From assembly GCA_900551115.1 (NCBI GenBank), contig URUY01000005.1, forward strand, positions 62,001 to 126,000: a stretch of 64,000 bases of DNA, in the 5' to 3' direction. The notes under the pieces were generated by a model. That model saw only the letters and a list, made by a program, of their open reading frames with translations, was not told the origin of the DNA and made no database searches. The position numbers and the translations under genes are program-made. The stretch comes from an uncultured Lachnospiraceae bacterium. Its GTDB lineage: Bacteria > Bacillota > Clostridia > Lachnospirales > Lachnospiraceae. Position 1 is the first letter of the stretch, and each line of letters starts with the position of its first letter. Of this stretch, positions 53,837 through 62,662 are shown in pieces.

Positions 53837-54589
53837 TTATGCTTTGACAGCAATCAGGGTAAACTCTCCCGGTACATTTTGATTCTCCCATGCAGGATGC
53901 TCATCAAACTGCTGCAACACCAAACCATTACTAATTACTGAATTTATAATTTCACTTATTGTATATTTTCTATAACTGCATAACGGCATTTGCTTTCTGA
54001 TTTCATCGCCAAAAAATCTTGCGTGTGCCATTTCTCCTTCAAATACATCTGTCGAAAAGTAGCTCATAGTTTTTAACTGCAAACCAAGCGTATCAATTAT
54101 TTTATTAAATGGGTGAAAATCACTGCATATCATTTTTCCACCTCCTCTCAGCAAAGAATGCATAATGGTCATGAATTTATCAATATTGTGAAAATAGTGC
54201 AAAATTCCACCTTCCATAAAAACTACGTCAAAATAATTTGCATAGGTCCTCATATCTATTGCCAACACATCACACACCTGGTAATCAATCACTACATTTG
54301 CAGCTTGTGCAACCTCCATAGCATATCTTTTATTATCTTCTGAAATATCGAACACCGTTACTTCAGCGCCTAAAATTGCCAACGGCACAGCTTTTTTCCC
54401 ACAAGAACCGCATATGTTTGCAATTCTTACTCCTTCATACCTGTCAAAATACTTTGCATACCGTTTTAGTTGTCCCATCGGATTTTTCACATCCGCTTTC
54501 GCCCGCTCTTGTGGTATAATATTTTGAAACCAAAAATCGTAGGCATTAAACTCCCAAGCCTTTTTATTTTGCTCAATATACTTTTCCAT
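53837..54589 (-). CDS. Class I SAM-dependent methyltransferase
   Basis: 250 aa. Motif I is VRIANICGSCGKKAVPLAIL, then AEVTVFDISEDNKRYAME with the acidic SAM-binding residue; FDVVFMEGGILHYFHNI and LLRGGGKMICSDFHPF complete the fold. GGGAGGAG precedes the ATG. The acceptor is unknown; it resembles small-molecule methyltransferases of mobile regions. Confidence 0.88.
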   Translation of the reverse strand: MEKYIEQNKKAWEFNAYDFWFQNIIPQERAKADVKNPMGQLKRYAKYFDRYEGVRIANICGSCGKKAVPLAILGAEVTVFDISEDNKRYAMEVAQAANVVIDYQVCDVLAIDMRTYANYFDVVFMEGGILHYFHNIDKFMTIMHSLLRGGGKMICSDFHPFNKIIDTLGLQLKTMSYFSTDVFEGEMAHARFFGDEIRKQMPLCSYRKYTISEIINSVISNGLVLQQFDEHPAWENQNVPGEFTLIAVKA

Positions 54590-54673
54590 CTTCTCCTCCC
54601 CACAAATTATATCTATCCGCTTCTTTATATCTTACCATATTCTTTATATATTGACAGAAAATTTTTAATTTCA

Positions 54674-54702
54674 AAAAGCCTTCCCTGTACGGGAAGGCTT
54701 TT
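54674..54702 (-). terminator. Terminator of the prfA operon
   Basis: AAAAGCCTTCCC and GGGAAGGCTTTT form a 12-bp perfect stem with a 5-nt loop; on the minus strand a run of five T follows. It starts 55 bp after the prfA stop. Confidence 0.9.
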
Positions 54703-54756
54703 AGTTTTCGTTTGCACTGTCTCTTTTTACTATCTGTTACATTCGTACTATCCGTT

Positions 54757-55833
54757 TCAATTATCATTCATCTTCGCCAGCTTCGCCGCCTGGTCGGCTG
54801 CGATGCAGGCATCGATAATTTCCTGAATGTCGCCGTTCATTACCTTATCCAGCTTGTAGATGGTGAGATTGATTCTGTGGTCGGTCACACGTCCCTGCGG
54901 GAAATTGTAGGTTCTGATTTTTTCAGAACGGTCACCTGTACCAATCTGGCTTCTTCGCATTTCGGCTTCTGCATCGTGTCTCTGCTGCTGCTCGATGTCG
55001 TAAAGCTTTGCACGAAGCAGCGCAAAAGCTTTCGCCTTGTTCTGAAGCTGGGACTTTTCCGTCTGGCTGTATACCACGATACCTGTGGGATAGTGGGTCA
55101 GACGAACTGCAGAGTCAGTGGTGTTGACACACTGGCCGCCGTTACCGGATGCACGCATAACATCAATACGAATATCCTTATCCTCAATCTTAATATCAAT
55201 ATCTTCGTCAACCTCCGGCATAACTGCAACACTGATGGTGGAGGTATGAATACGCCCACCGGATTCCGTCTCCGGTACACGCTGTACGCGGTGTACACCG
55301 GATTCATATTTCATAACAGAATATGCACCCTGACCGGAAATCATAAAGGTAACACTCTTCATACCGCCGATGCCGATTTCCTCAACCTCCATGGTTTCTA
55401 CCTTCCAGCGGCGTCCTTCTGCATAATGCACATACATACGATAGATTTCTGCTGCAAACAACGCAGCCTCGTCTCCGCCTGCACCCGCACGGATTTCTAC
55501 AATTACGTTTTTATCATCATTGGGATCCTTAGGTAAAAGCAGTACCTTTAATTGCTGCTCCAGTTCTTCTACACGCTTCCTGCCGCCGGAAAGCTCTTCC
55601 TTGAGCATCTCGCGCATTTCCTCGTCATTTTCCTCTTCTAACATGGCAAGGGAATCCTCTATATCCTGTTTTGTTTTTTTATACTCCGTATATGCCTCCA
55701 CAAGAGGAGTCAAATCACTCTGTTCCTTCATGAGCTTTCTGAAACGGTTCTGGTCGTTTACCACGTCCGGCTCATGCAGCTCATTCATTATTTCCTCATA
55801 TCTTCTCAGTAAATCATCTAACTTATCAAACAT
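54757..55833 (-). CDS. prfA: Peptide chain release factor 1
   Basis: 358 aa, the standard RF1 size from the ATG at 55833 (MFDKLDDLLRRYEEIMNELH). The catalytic GGQ lies in ASGNGGQCVNTTDSAVRLTH, and the codon-recognition PVT/PxT-like GGRIHTSTISVAVMPE region is in place. It frees peptides at UAA and UAG. The modifying methyltransferase gene prmC is directly upstream in the same operon, as in many Firmicutes. Confidence 0.97.
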   Translation of the reverse strand: MFDKLDDLLRRYEEIMNELHEPDVVNDQNRFRKLMKEQSDLTPLVEAYTEYKKTKQDIEDSLAMLEEENDEEMREMLKEELSGGRKRVEELEQQLKVLLLPKDPNDDKNVIVEIRAGAGGDEAALFAAEIYRMYVHYAEGRRWKVETMEVEEIGIGGMKSVTFMISGQGAYSVMKYESGVHRVQRVPETESGGRIHTSTISVAVMPEVDEDIDIKIEDKDIRIDVMRASGNGGQCVNTTDSAVRLTHYPTGIVVYSQTEKSQLQNKAKAFALLRAKLYDIEQQQRHDAEAEMRRSQIGTGDRSEKIRTYNFPQGRVTDHRINLTIYKLDKVMNGDIQEIIDACIAADQAAKLAKMNDN

Positions 55834-55884
55834 TTTTCTACCTCTATCCTGGTACAGCGACTTCATGCCAACATGCCAACCGGG

Positions 55885-56757
55885 CTAAATGCCCAGCGCC
55901 AATTTTCCCTTCACAACACGGTCAAGCCCTGCATAATCCTTTTTTACTTCAATCTCTGTAAAACCTGCATCTGCCATCAGTCTCTTTACTGCTTCGCCCT
56001 GGTCATATCCGATTTCAAACATAAGATACCCGTTTTCTTTCAGAAAATGACCGCTTTCCTCTACAATCCTTCGGTAAAACAAAAGTCCGTCTTCGCTGCC
56101 ATCCAATGCAAGCCTTGGTTCATAATCCCTTACCTCAGGCATCAGCGTTTCCACAACACTGCTTTTAATATAAGGGGGATTTGACACAATTAAATCATAT
56201 TTTTCTGCCTGCCCGGATTCCTGTTTCTCAAAAAGAGCTGAAAAAAGATTGCTCAGAATCCACACCGGTTCCTTTTCCTTTGCTAAAATCCGTCCGGCAT
56301 TTTCCCTCGCTACCTTTAAGGCATCTTCTGACACATCCACACCGGTTCCCTGCACGCCGTCCATAATGGCAAGGAGGCTGATTAGTATACAGCCGGAGCC
56401 GGTACACATATCTAAAATTTTCATACCGGGTCTTAGCTTTCTCAATGCCGTTTCCACCAGGATTTCTGTATCCTGCCTGGGAATCAGCACATACTCATTT
56501 ACCTTAAAATCAAGTCCGTAAAAGCACTGGCTGCCTGTAAGAAGCTGAAGCGGAATCCGCTTTTCCCGCCCGGAAAGCAGCTTCCTGTACTGCTCTTCCT
56601 TTTCCTCCGACACAGGCATATCGCCGTGTGCTAACAGCGTATTGCGGTCCGTACCGCAGACAAATTCCAGTAAAAGTCGGGCATCTGCATCATATTCAGG
56701 TACACCTGCATCTTCAAGCCTTTTTCTTCCTTTTAGATAACATTCGCGGTAAGTCAT
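55885..56757 (-). CDS. prmC: Release-factor glutamine methyltransferase
   Basis: 290 aa. NPPY is clear in LIVSNPPYIKSSVV and motif I in KILDMCTGSGCILISL; LIPRQDTEILVE is a PrmC hallmark. It methylates the Gln of the GGQ motif of the release factors. The start at 56757 has GAGGA overlapping the upstream stop, immediately behind the DUF1385 gene; longer frames have no ribosome site. Confidence 0.95.
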   Translation of the reverse strand: MTYRECYLKGRKRLEDAGVPEYDADARLLLEFVCGTDRNTLLAHGDMPVSEEKEEQYRKLLSGREKRIPLQLLTGSQCFYGLDFKVNEYVLIPRQDTEILVETALRKLRPGMKILDMCTGSGCILISLLAIMDGVQGTGVDVSEDALKVARENAGRILAKEKEPVWILSNLFSALFEKQESGQAEKYDLIVSNPPYIKSSVVETLMPEVRDYEPRLALDGSEDGLLFYRRIVEESGHFLKENGYLMFEIGYDQGEAVKRLMADAGFTEIEVKKDYAGLDRVVKGKLALGI

Positions 56758-56758
56758 G

Positions 56759-57787
56759 CTATTCCTCTGTTTCTGAAACAGAGCCATCTTCTGACTCTTC
56801 ATCTGCCACAGTAATTTTATTTTCTGAAACAGCTTCTTCCTCATAGCCGAATTCTTCTGCCAAATACTTTTTCCAGTCAAACACTGCCTCCACAGAAGCA
56901 ATGGCAACCTCCACCATATCTCTGTCAGGCTCTTTGGTCGTCAGACGCTGTATCATCATTCCGGGAGCAGATAAAATCTTCACCAAAATATTGTTGCTTC
57001 TGCCCGCCAGCCTAATCAGCTCATAAGAAATACCGGCAATCAAGGGAATCAGCAAAATACGCAGCACTACTTTCTCTACCGGATTACTTACCTGAATGAA
57101 GAAAAACAGAATAATGCTGACAAACATAACAAAAAACATAAAACTGGTACCGCATCGTTTATGTAATCTTGAACTGCGCATAACATTTCTTACCGTAAGA
57201 GGCTTCCCTCTTTCAATGCAGTTGATACACTTATGCTCTGCTCCGTGATACATATACAGGCGCTTAATATCCTTCATAGCCGTAATGGCGACCACATACA
57301 GAATAAAAATCAAAATACGGATAGCACCTTCAATAATTGTCATCAGCGCATTGCTCCGTATATATTCCTCAAAAAAGGAAGTGATGAAATACGGCAGGAC
57401 AATAAAAATACCTACTGCCAAAGCAATGGAAAAAATCGTTACAAGCACCGTGAAAACTTTTTCCGCATTGCCGTGAGTCACCTTATTTAAAGCCTTGTCG
57501 GCAGCCGTCTCTTTGGCATCCTCATCCTCATAAAAGCCGGCGGAATAATTAAGGCACTTTGTGCCTAATATCATGGAATCTGCAAAATTAAAGATACCTC
57601 TTATAAAAGGAATCTTTTTTATCGGGCTTCCCTGCAGCACTCCCTGATAATTTTCCAGTTCTATTTCAATCTCACCATCCGGTTTGCGCACTGCAACAGC
57701 ATATTTCTCATCATTTTTCATCATTACGCCTTCCAGTACCGCCTGTCCGCCGATACCGGAATAATGACCGCATTTCTTCTTCGCCAT
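56759..57787 (-). CDS. DUF1385 membrane protein
   Basis: 342 aa. The family's N-terminal GIGGQAVLEGVMMKNDEKYA, multiple membrane segments in the middle, and MYHGAEHKCINCIERGKPLT with conserved His/Cys are seen. An acidic C-tail (ADEESEDGSVSETEE) ends it. The function is unknown, but the gene is almost always between rpmE and prmC/prfA in Firmicutes, as here. Confidence 0.95.
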   Translation of the reverse strand: MAKKKCGHYSGIGGQAVLEGVMMKNDEKYAVAVRKPDGEIEIELENYQGVLQGSPIKKIPFIRGIFNFADSMILGTKCLNYSAGFYEDEDAKETAADKALNKVTHGNAEKVFTVLVTIFSIALAVGIFIVLPYFITSFFEEYIRSNALMTIIEGAIRILIFILYVVAITAMKDIKRLYMYHGAEHKCINCIERGKPLTVRNVMRSSRLHKRCGTSFMFFVMFVSIILFFFIQVSNPVEKVVLRILLIPLIAGISYELIRLAGRSNNILVKILSAPGMMIQRLTTKEPDRDMVEVAIASVEAVFDWKKYLAEEFGYEEEAVSENKITVADEESEDGSVSETEE

Positions 57788-57861
57788 AAGTAATCTACCT
57801 TTCCTGAAAAAACTTTAAGGATGCCGCCCATTTATGTCGCTTATCTTTATCAAATAGGCAA

Positions 57862-57891
57862 AAAAGGTTGAGATATACACCTCAACCTTTT
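57862..57891 (-). terminator. Terminator after rpmE
   Basis: AAAAGGTTGAG (57862-57872) and CTCAACCTTTT (57881-57891), perfect 11-bp stem followed by T residues on the minus strand, 22 bp past the stop. Confidence 0.85.
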
Positions 57892-57913
57892 AGAAATCTT
57901 ATTTACGGGAAAA

Positions 57914-58120
57914 CTACTTGCTTTCCACACCGTATTTCTTATTGAACTTGTCAATACGTCCGTCAGCTCTTGCAGTTTTCTGCTGGCCTGTGTAGAATGA
58001 ATGACACTTAGAACAAACTTCTACGTGGATTTCAGGTTTGGTTGAACCGGTTACGAATGTGTTGCCACAGTTGCAGGTTACGGTTGCCTGATAATACTGG
58101 GGATGGATTCCTTCTTTCAT
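57914..58120 (-). CDS. rpmE: Ribosomal protein L31 (zinc-binding type)
   Basis: 68 aa from the ATG at 58120 (GAGAGGTG upstream; the adjacent in-frame GTG is less well placed). The metal site is CNCGNTF...EVCSKCHSFYTGQ (C-x-C and C-x2-C), so it is the zinc-containing form. It lies in the L31-DUF1385 order typical of the phylum. Confidence 0.96.
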   Translation of the reverse strand: MKEGIHPQYYQATVTCNCGNTFVTGSTKPEIHVEVCSKCHSFYTGQQKTARADGRIDKFNKKYGVESK

Positions 58121-58199
58121 CTCTTTCACCTCTCTATGTTAATATAAACTTGTTATTGTTCTCATCCGCACTGCTTATGCATCCACAAACAGCGTTGTT

Positions 58200-58228
58200 A
58201 TTGTACCACGCAATCACACTTTATGCAA
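58200..58228 (-). promoter_or_regulatory. Promoter of rpmE
   Basis: Minus strand -35 TTGCAT (58223-58228), 17-bp spacer, -10 TACAAT (58200-58205), about 80 bp upstream of the start, between rho and rpmE. Confidence 0.65.
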
Positions 58229-58236
58229 GTAATTTT

Positions 58237-59745
58237 TTAAATAAACTTCATCTTTTTAACCATATTTACAAATTCAAGATTGTTGCGGGTTTTGGAAAAC
58301 ATATCCAGTATACGGTCTGCAGCTTCGTCCGCTTTCATGCCGTTTAATGACTTACGCATAATATTAATGGCTTCAAGCTCATCCTGATTAAGCAGCAAAT
58401 CTTCTCTTCTGGTACCTGATTTCTGCAAATCGATTGCAGGGAAAATACGCTTTTCCGAAAGCTTTCTGTCCAATACCATTTCCATATTGCCGGTACCCTT
58501 AAATTCTTCGTATACCACATCATCCATTTTGGAACCGGTCTCCACAAGCGCCGTTGCCAAAATCGTCAGGCTGCCGCCGCCGCGCAGATTTCTTGCTGCA
58601 CCGAAAAACCGTTTGGGCATATGTAATGCCGCCGGGTCAAGACCACCGGAAAGAGTACGTCCGCTGGGGGGAACCACCTGATTGTATGCACGGGTCAGTC
58701 TGGTAATGCTGTCAAGCAGAATAACCACATCCATCCCATGCTCCACCAGTCTCTTTGCACGCTCAATCACCATCTCGGAAACGCGCTTGTGATGCTCCGG
58801 CAGTTCATCAAAGGTGGAATAAATAACCTCCACATTAGGGCCTTCAATCGCCTCCTTGATGTCTGTAACTTCCTCGGGGCGCTCATCTATCAACAAAATC
58901 AGCATATGCATATCGGGCTCACTCCGAAGCACCGATTTTGCCACCTGCTTAAGCAGTGTGGTTTTACCTGCCTTAGGCGGAGAAACAATCATACCACGCT
59001 GTCCCTTACCGATAGGGCTGACCAAATCCATCACCCGCATGGCAATGCTGCTGCCGGGCACCTCTAACTGAATCCGCTCGTCAGGGAAAATTGGCGTCAT
59101 ATCTTCAAAATTACGTCTTTTGGATGCCTCTTCCATTGTATAACCGTTGATGGTCTTAATGTAGAGAAGGGCACTGAACTTTTCCTGCCGGGTCTTGGTA
59201 CGCTTGTTTCCTACTAAAATATCCCCGGTCTTAAGCCCAAACCGACGAATCTGGCTGGGAGCCACATAGACGTCATTTTCTCCGGGCATATAATTTTCAC
59301 AACGAATAAAACCGTATCCGTCAGGCATTACCTCTAAAATACCGTTTGCCTCCTGTCCGCTGTCAAGCTCAGGCGGAAATGTGTTCATATCGTAAACTGC
59401 ATTTCTGTCAAAAGAAGGCGCCGGGCGCGTATAGGTATCGTTTCCTGTTCCCTGGGAAAATCTGCGTTCTTCCGGCTTTTTTCCCTCATAGTGCCGTTCT
59501 TCCGGCTTTTTCTCCTCGTAGCGGCGTTCTTCCGGCTTTTTCTCCTCGTAGCGCCGTTCTTCAGACTTGTCCGCTTTTCTCTCTGTATCCTGCATTGCCT
59601 GACCAGCCGTTTTATCTTTTTCATCCTGAACGAGCATTGCCTCTACCACTTCCGCTTTCTTCATAGCAGAAACACCTTTTATTCCTCTGGCTTTTGCAAT
59701 TTCTTTTAAATCTGCCAATGCCAGTGATTCATACTTTTCTCTCAT
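58237..59745 (-). CDS. rho: Transcription termination factor Rho with a repetitive N-terminal insert
   Basis: 502 aa. The Rho N-terminal helical domain (LALADLKEIAKARGIKGVSA) is followed by a charged insert, residues about 60-105, made of near-tandem RRYEEKKPEE units. Then come the RNA-binding cold-shock domain (LEVMPDGYGFIRCENYMPGE) and the ATPase: P-loop GMIVSPPKAGKTTLLKQVAK, Walker B DVVILLDSITRLTRAYN, Q-loop PPSGRTLSGGLDP and R-loop GTRREDLLL. Standard Rho is about 420 aa; the rest is the insert. Confidence 0.97.
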   Translation of the reverse strand: MREKYESLALADLKEIAKARGIKGVSAMKKAEVVEAMLVQDEKDKTAGQAMQDTERKADKSEERRYEEKKPEERRYEEKKPEERHYEGKKPEERRFSQGTGNDTYTRPAPSFDRNAVYDMNTFPPELDSGQEANGILEVMPDGYGFIRCENYMPGENDVYVAPSQIRRFGLKTGDILVGNKRTKTRQEKFSALLYIKTINGYTMEEASKRRNFEDMTPIFPDERIQLEVPGSSIAMRVMDLVSPIGKGQRGMIVSPPKAGKTTLLKQVAKSVLRSEPDMHMLILLIDERPEEVTDIKEAIEGPNVEVIYSTFDELPEHHKRVSEMVIERAKRLVEHGMDVVILLDSITRLTRAYNQVVPPSGRTLSGGLDPAALHMPKRFFGAARNLRGGGSLTILATALVETGSKMDDVVYEEFKGTGNMEMVLDRKLSEKRIFPAIDLQKSGTRREDLLLNQDELEAINIMRKSLNGMKADEAADRILDMFSKTRNNLEFVNMVKKMKFI

Positions 59746-59968
59746 TAATTGTCAACCTCTCATTTTTCTGTGCTTTGCTTAACTGTTATATTGGGGTAAT
59801 TACACGACTTATGTTTGAAAAAACAGATCATCATCAGATGATATATAAGCATTATATTACAAAATCTCTCTCTTGGGAAGTCCTATTTGGCAATATGCAT
59901 CGCGCGAAACAGACAATTCCATCTGATAATGGCAGCTTTTAATTTAAACAGCTTTTCTTTTGGTTCCC

Positions 59969-60673
59969 TCAATATATAAACAGCTCTGCCAACACATAAA
60001 TAACTGCCAGATGTACCGGATAATAGATATAAAACCCATATTTTATACTGCCCTTTCCTTTTTCACCGTTATAGAAAAACAACAACAGCAATGCAAATAA
60101 GGAATACCATTGATAGCCTCCCATTGTAATGCATACTGCCAAAAGACCAAGACCTGCGAAAAACAATTGCTGCTTTCGTCCCGCAGGCAAATAGACCAGC
60201 ACCGGCAGCAGCGCTCCTGCAAATCCATAATCTACATAAAAGTCTGTCAAAAGAACCATCGGTAACCCTTCACATAACAGAAAAATTAATACGATGGCGG
60301 CTGCCGGTACAAGATAAGCCGGACGCTTATCCTGTTTTTTTGCCCACTGCACGGCATATATCATAAGAATTGACAAAGAAAAGGTAATCAGGATTCCCTG
60401 ATATAAGCTTTTGCTTGTCATATAAAATACTGTCTGGCAAAGTATCCCCAGCAAAAAAATCTGCAGAAAATATTTAAGCTTGTGCCTTGTATAACGGCAT
60501 CCCTGTGCAATCATAAAAGCAAATATCGGAAAGGAAAGCCGCCCTATTATCCGAAAAGGGATAAAATCATGCATCAGCACCAATCCCACATGATCCAATG
60601 TCATCGTAATTAATGCTATCATTTTTAACTGATTACCGTTTAATCCGACTTTACCCATCAATCGCCGCCTCAT
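59969..60673 (-). CDS. TraX-family membrane protein
   Basis: 234 aa with about 7 hydrophobic segments. The family signature GNQLKMIALITMTLDHVG near the N-terminus and RIIGRLSFPIFAFMIAQGCR are clear. TraX acetylates pilin in F-plasmid transfer, but chromosomal Firmicute homologues have no known substrate and no conjugation genes are nearby. The 223-bp gap to rho (59746-59968) shows no gene. Confidence 0.88.
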   Translation of the reverse strand: MRRRLMGKVGLNGNQLKMIALITMTLDHVGLVLMHDFIPFRIIGRLSFPIFAFMIAQGCRYTRHKLKYFLQIFLLGILCQTVFYMTSKSLYQGILITFSLSILMIYAVQWAKKQDKRPAYLVPAAAIVLIFLLCEGLPMVLLTDFYVDYGFAGALLPVLVYLPAGRKQQLFFAGLGLLAVCITMGGYQWYSLFALLLLFFYNGEKGKGSIKYGFYIYYPVHLAVIYVLAELFIY

Positions 60674-60816
60674 TTCTTCCCGCTGTTTTATCCGAATTTC
60701 CTGTTATACCATTTTTCTCAAATGCCTGCGTTATTATAACACAAAACCCGCAGCCGGAATGCATCTTGCAGTAAAAAAATATCTTCAGTAAAAAATAATA
60801 TATTCGCCGCGTTTCA

Positions 60817-60846
60817 TTGCAGTAAAAGATTATCGCATGATATAAT
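60817..60846 (+). promoter_or_regulatory. Promoter of the CoA-disulfide-reductase-like gene
   Basis: -35 TTGCAG (60817-60822), 18-bp spacer, perfect -10 TATAAT (60841-60846), about 65 bp before the start. Confidence 0.6.
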
Positions 60847-60910
60847 CTGCATATAACGAAAATAAGCTTTTTCACTTTGATAATATGTGTGCAAAGCATG
60901 GAGGTACAAA

Positions 60911-62635
60911 ATGAAAGTCGTAATTGTAGGCGGAGTTGCAGGCGGTGCATCTGCCGCAGCCAGAATCCGCCGTCTTGATGAAAATGCACAGATTATTGTG
61001 TTTGAACGTTCCGGCTATGTTTCCTATGCAAACTGCGGGCTTCCTTATTATGTCGGCGGCATCATAACCGATGCCGAAGCTTTGACCTTGCAGACGCCGG
61101 ACAGCTTTTTTAACAGATTTCATATAGACATCCGTGTACGGCATGAAGTTACCGCCATTAATCCGGCAAAGAAAACAGTTACCGTACACAATTTGGATAC
61201 AGAAGAGGTTTTTGAAGAAACCTATGACAAGCTGCTCCTGTCACCGGGGGCAAAACCCACCAAGCCAAATATGCCGGGTATTGAAAACGAACGGATTTTT
61301 ACCCTCCGCACCATAGAAGATACCTTAAAAATCCGCACTTATGCAGAAAAAGTACGGCCCAAATCAGCCGTAATCGCAGGCGGCGGCTATATCGGACTGG
61401 AAATGGCTGAAAACTTTGTAAAGCTGGGATTATCCGTTACCGTAATCCAAAAGCCGGACCACCTGCTTTCGCCTCTTGACTATGATATGGCCTGCTTTAT
61501 ACATTCTTATCTTGTCAAAAAGGGGATTCGTCTGATTTTCGGCAAGTCCGTCACCGGATTCAGGGAGGCAGAACAAGCCGTAATCACCCTTACAGACGGC
61601 AGCGAACAGCTTTCCTCAGACCTGGTTCTTCTTGCCGTTGGCGTAACGCCGGATACCGCACTGGCCAAAGCAGCCGGCCTGGAATTGGGGATAAAAGACA
61701 GCATTATTGTAAATGACCGCATGGAAACATCAGTGAAAGACATTTATGCCGTTGGTGATGCAGTCGGGGTCAAACATCTTGTCACCGGCAAAGATACGCT
61801 TCTTTCCCTTGCCGGACCTGCAAACAGGCAGGGGCGCATTGCGGCGGATAATATCTGCGGCGGCAACAGCATTTACCGGGGTTCCCATGGCTCTTCTATT
61901 ATCAAGCTGTTTGATATGACGGCGGCAATAACGGGAATCAATGAAGAAACTGCAAAAGCGGCAGGGATTTCCTATGACAAAATCCTTCTGTCCCCTGCCT
62001 CCCACGCATCCTACTATCCCGGCGGCAAAACCATGACTATAAAAATACTTTATGAAAAAACAACCTTAAAGCTGTTGGGTGCCCAAATAGTCGGTTATGA
62101 AGGTGTGGACAAACGGATCGATGTCCTTGCCACCGCCATTCATGCCGGTATGTCTGCAACCGGCCTGTGCGAGCTTGACCTGGCCTATGCTCCACCCTTC
62201 TCTTCTGCAAAGGATCCTGTTAATATGGCAGGATTTATGATTGAAAATATCGTAACCGGAAAGGTAAAGCAATTCCATATAGAAGATATTGACAGCTTAC
62301 CCCATGACGACAGTATTACTCTTTTGGACGTGAGAACACCTTTTGAATATGCTAACGGCCATGCGGAGGGTTTTGTCAATATCCCTTTGGACACTCTGCG
62401 GGAACGCATGCCAACGCTAAAAAAGAACCAACCGGTATATGTAATGTGTCAAAGCGGTCTCCGCAGTTATCTTGCCTGCCGCATTCTTTCCCAGTACGGA
62501 TACGACTGCTACAATTTTTCCGGCGGCTACAGGTTCTATGATATGGTAAAACACAACACTGCCCCTGCAAAAACCACATACCCCTGCGGTATGAATGCGG
62601 ATATGCTTTTAAAAACAGCAGAGCATCCTGAATAG
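60911..62635 (+). CDS. CoA-disulfide-reductase-like flavoprotein with C-terminal rhodanese domain
   Basis: 574 aa. FAD site VVIVGGVAGGASAAARIRR; redox Cys in YVSYANCGLPYYVGG; NAD site AVIAGGGYIGLEMAENF; second FAD block DIYAVGDAVGV. The C-terminal rhodanese (SITLLDVRTPFEYANGHAEG) carries a Cys in YVMCQSGLRS. Related fusion proteins act as CoA- or persulfide-reductases in anaerobes. The ATG at 60911 has GGAGG 6 nt upstream. Likely a role in thiol or sulfur redox balance. Confidence 0.92.
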   Translation: MKVVIVGGVAGGASAAARIRRLDENAQIIVFERSGYVSYANCGLPYYVGGIITDAEALTLQTPDSFFNRFHIDIRVRHEVTAINPAKKTVTVHNLDTEEVFEETYDKLLLSPGAKPTKPNMPGIENERIFTLRTIEDTLKIRTYAEKVRPKSAVIAGGGYIGLEMAENFVKLGLSVTVIQKPDHLLSPLDYDMACFIHSYLVKKGIRLIFGKSVTGFREAEQAVITLTDGSEQLSSDLVLLAVGVTPDTALAKAAGLELGIKDSIIVNDRMETSVKDIYAVGDAVGVKHLVTGKDTLLSLAGPANRQGRIAADNICGGNSIYRGSHGSSIIKLFDMTAAITGINEETAKAAGISYDKILLSPASHASYYPGGKTMTIKILYEKTTLKLLGAQIVGYEGVDKRIDVLATAIHAGMSATGLCELDLAYAPPFSSAKDPVNMAGFMIENIVTGKVKQFHIEDIDSLPHDDSITLLDVRTPFEYANGHAEGFVNIPLDTLRERMPTLKKNQPVYVMCQSGLRSYLACRILSQYGYDCYNFSGGYRFYDMVKHNTAPAKTTYPCGMNADMLLKTAEHPE

Positions 62636-62662
62636 TCACAGTTTAAACTGATTCTTAAAAGC

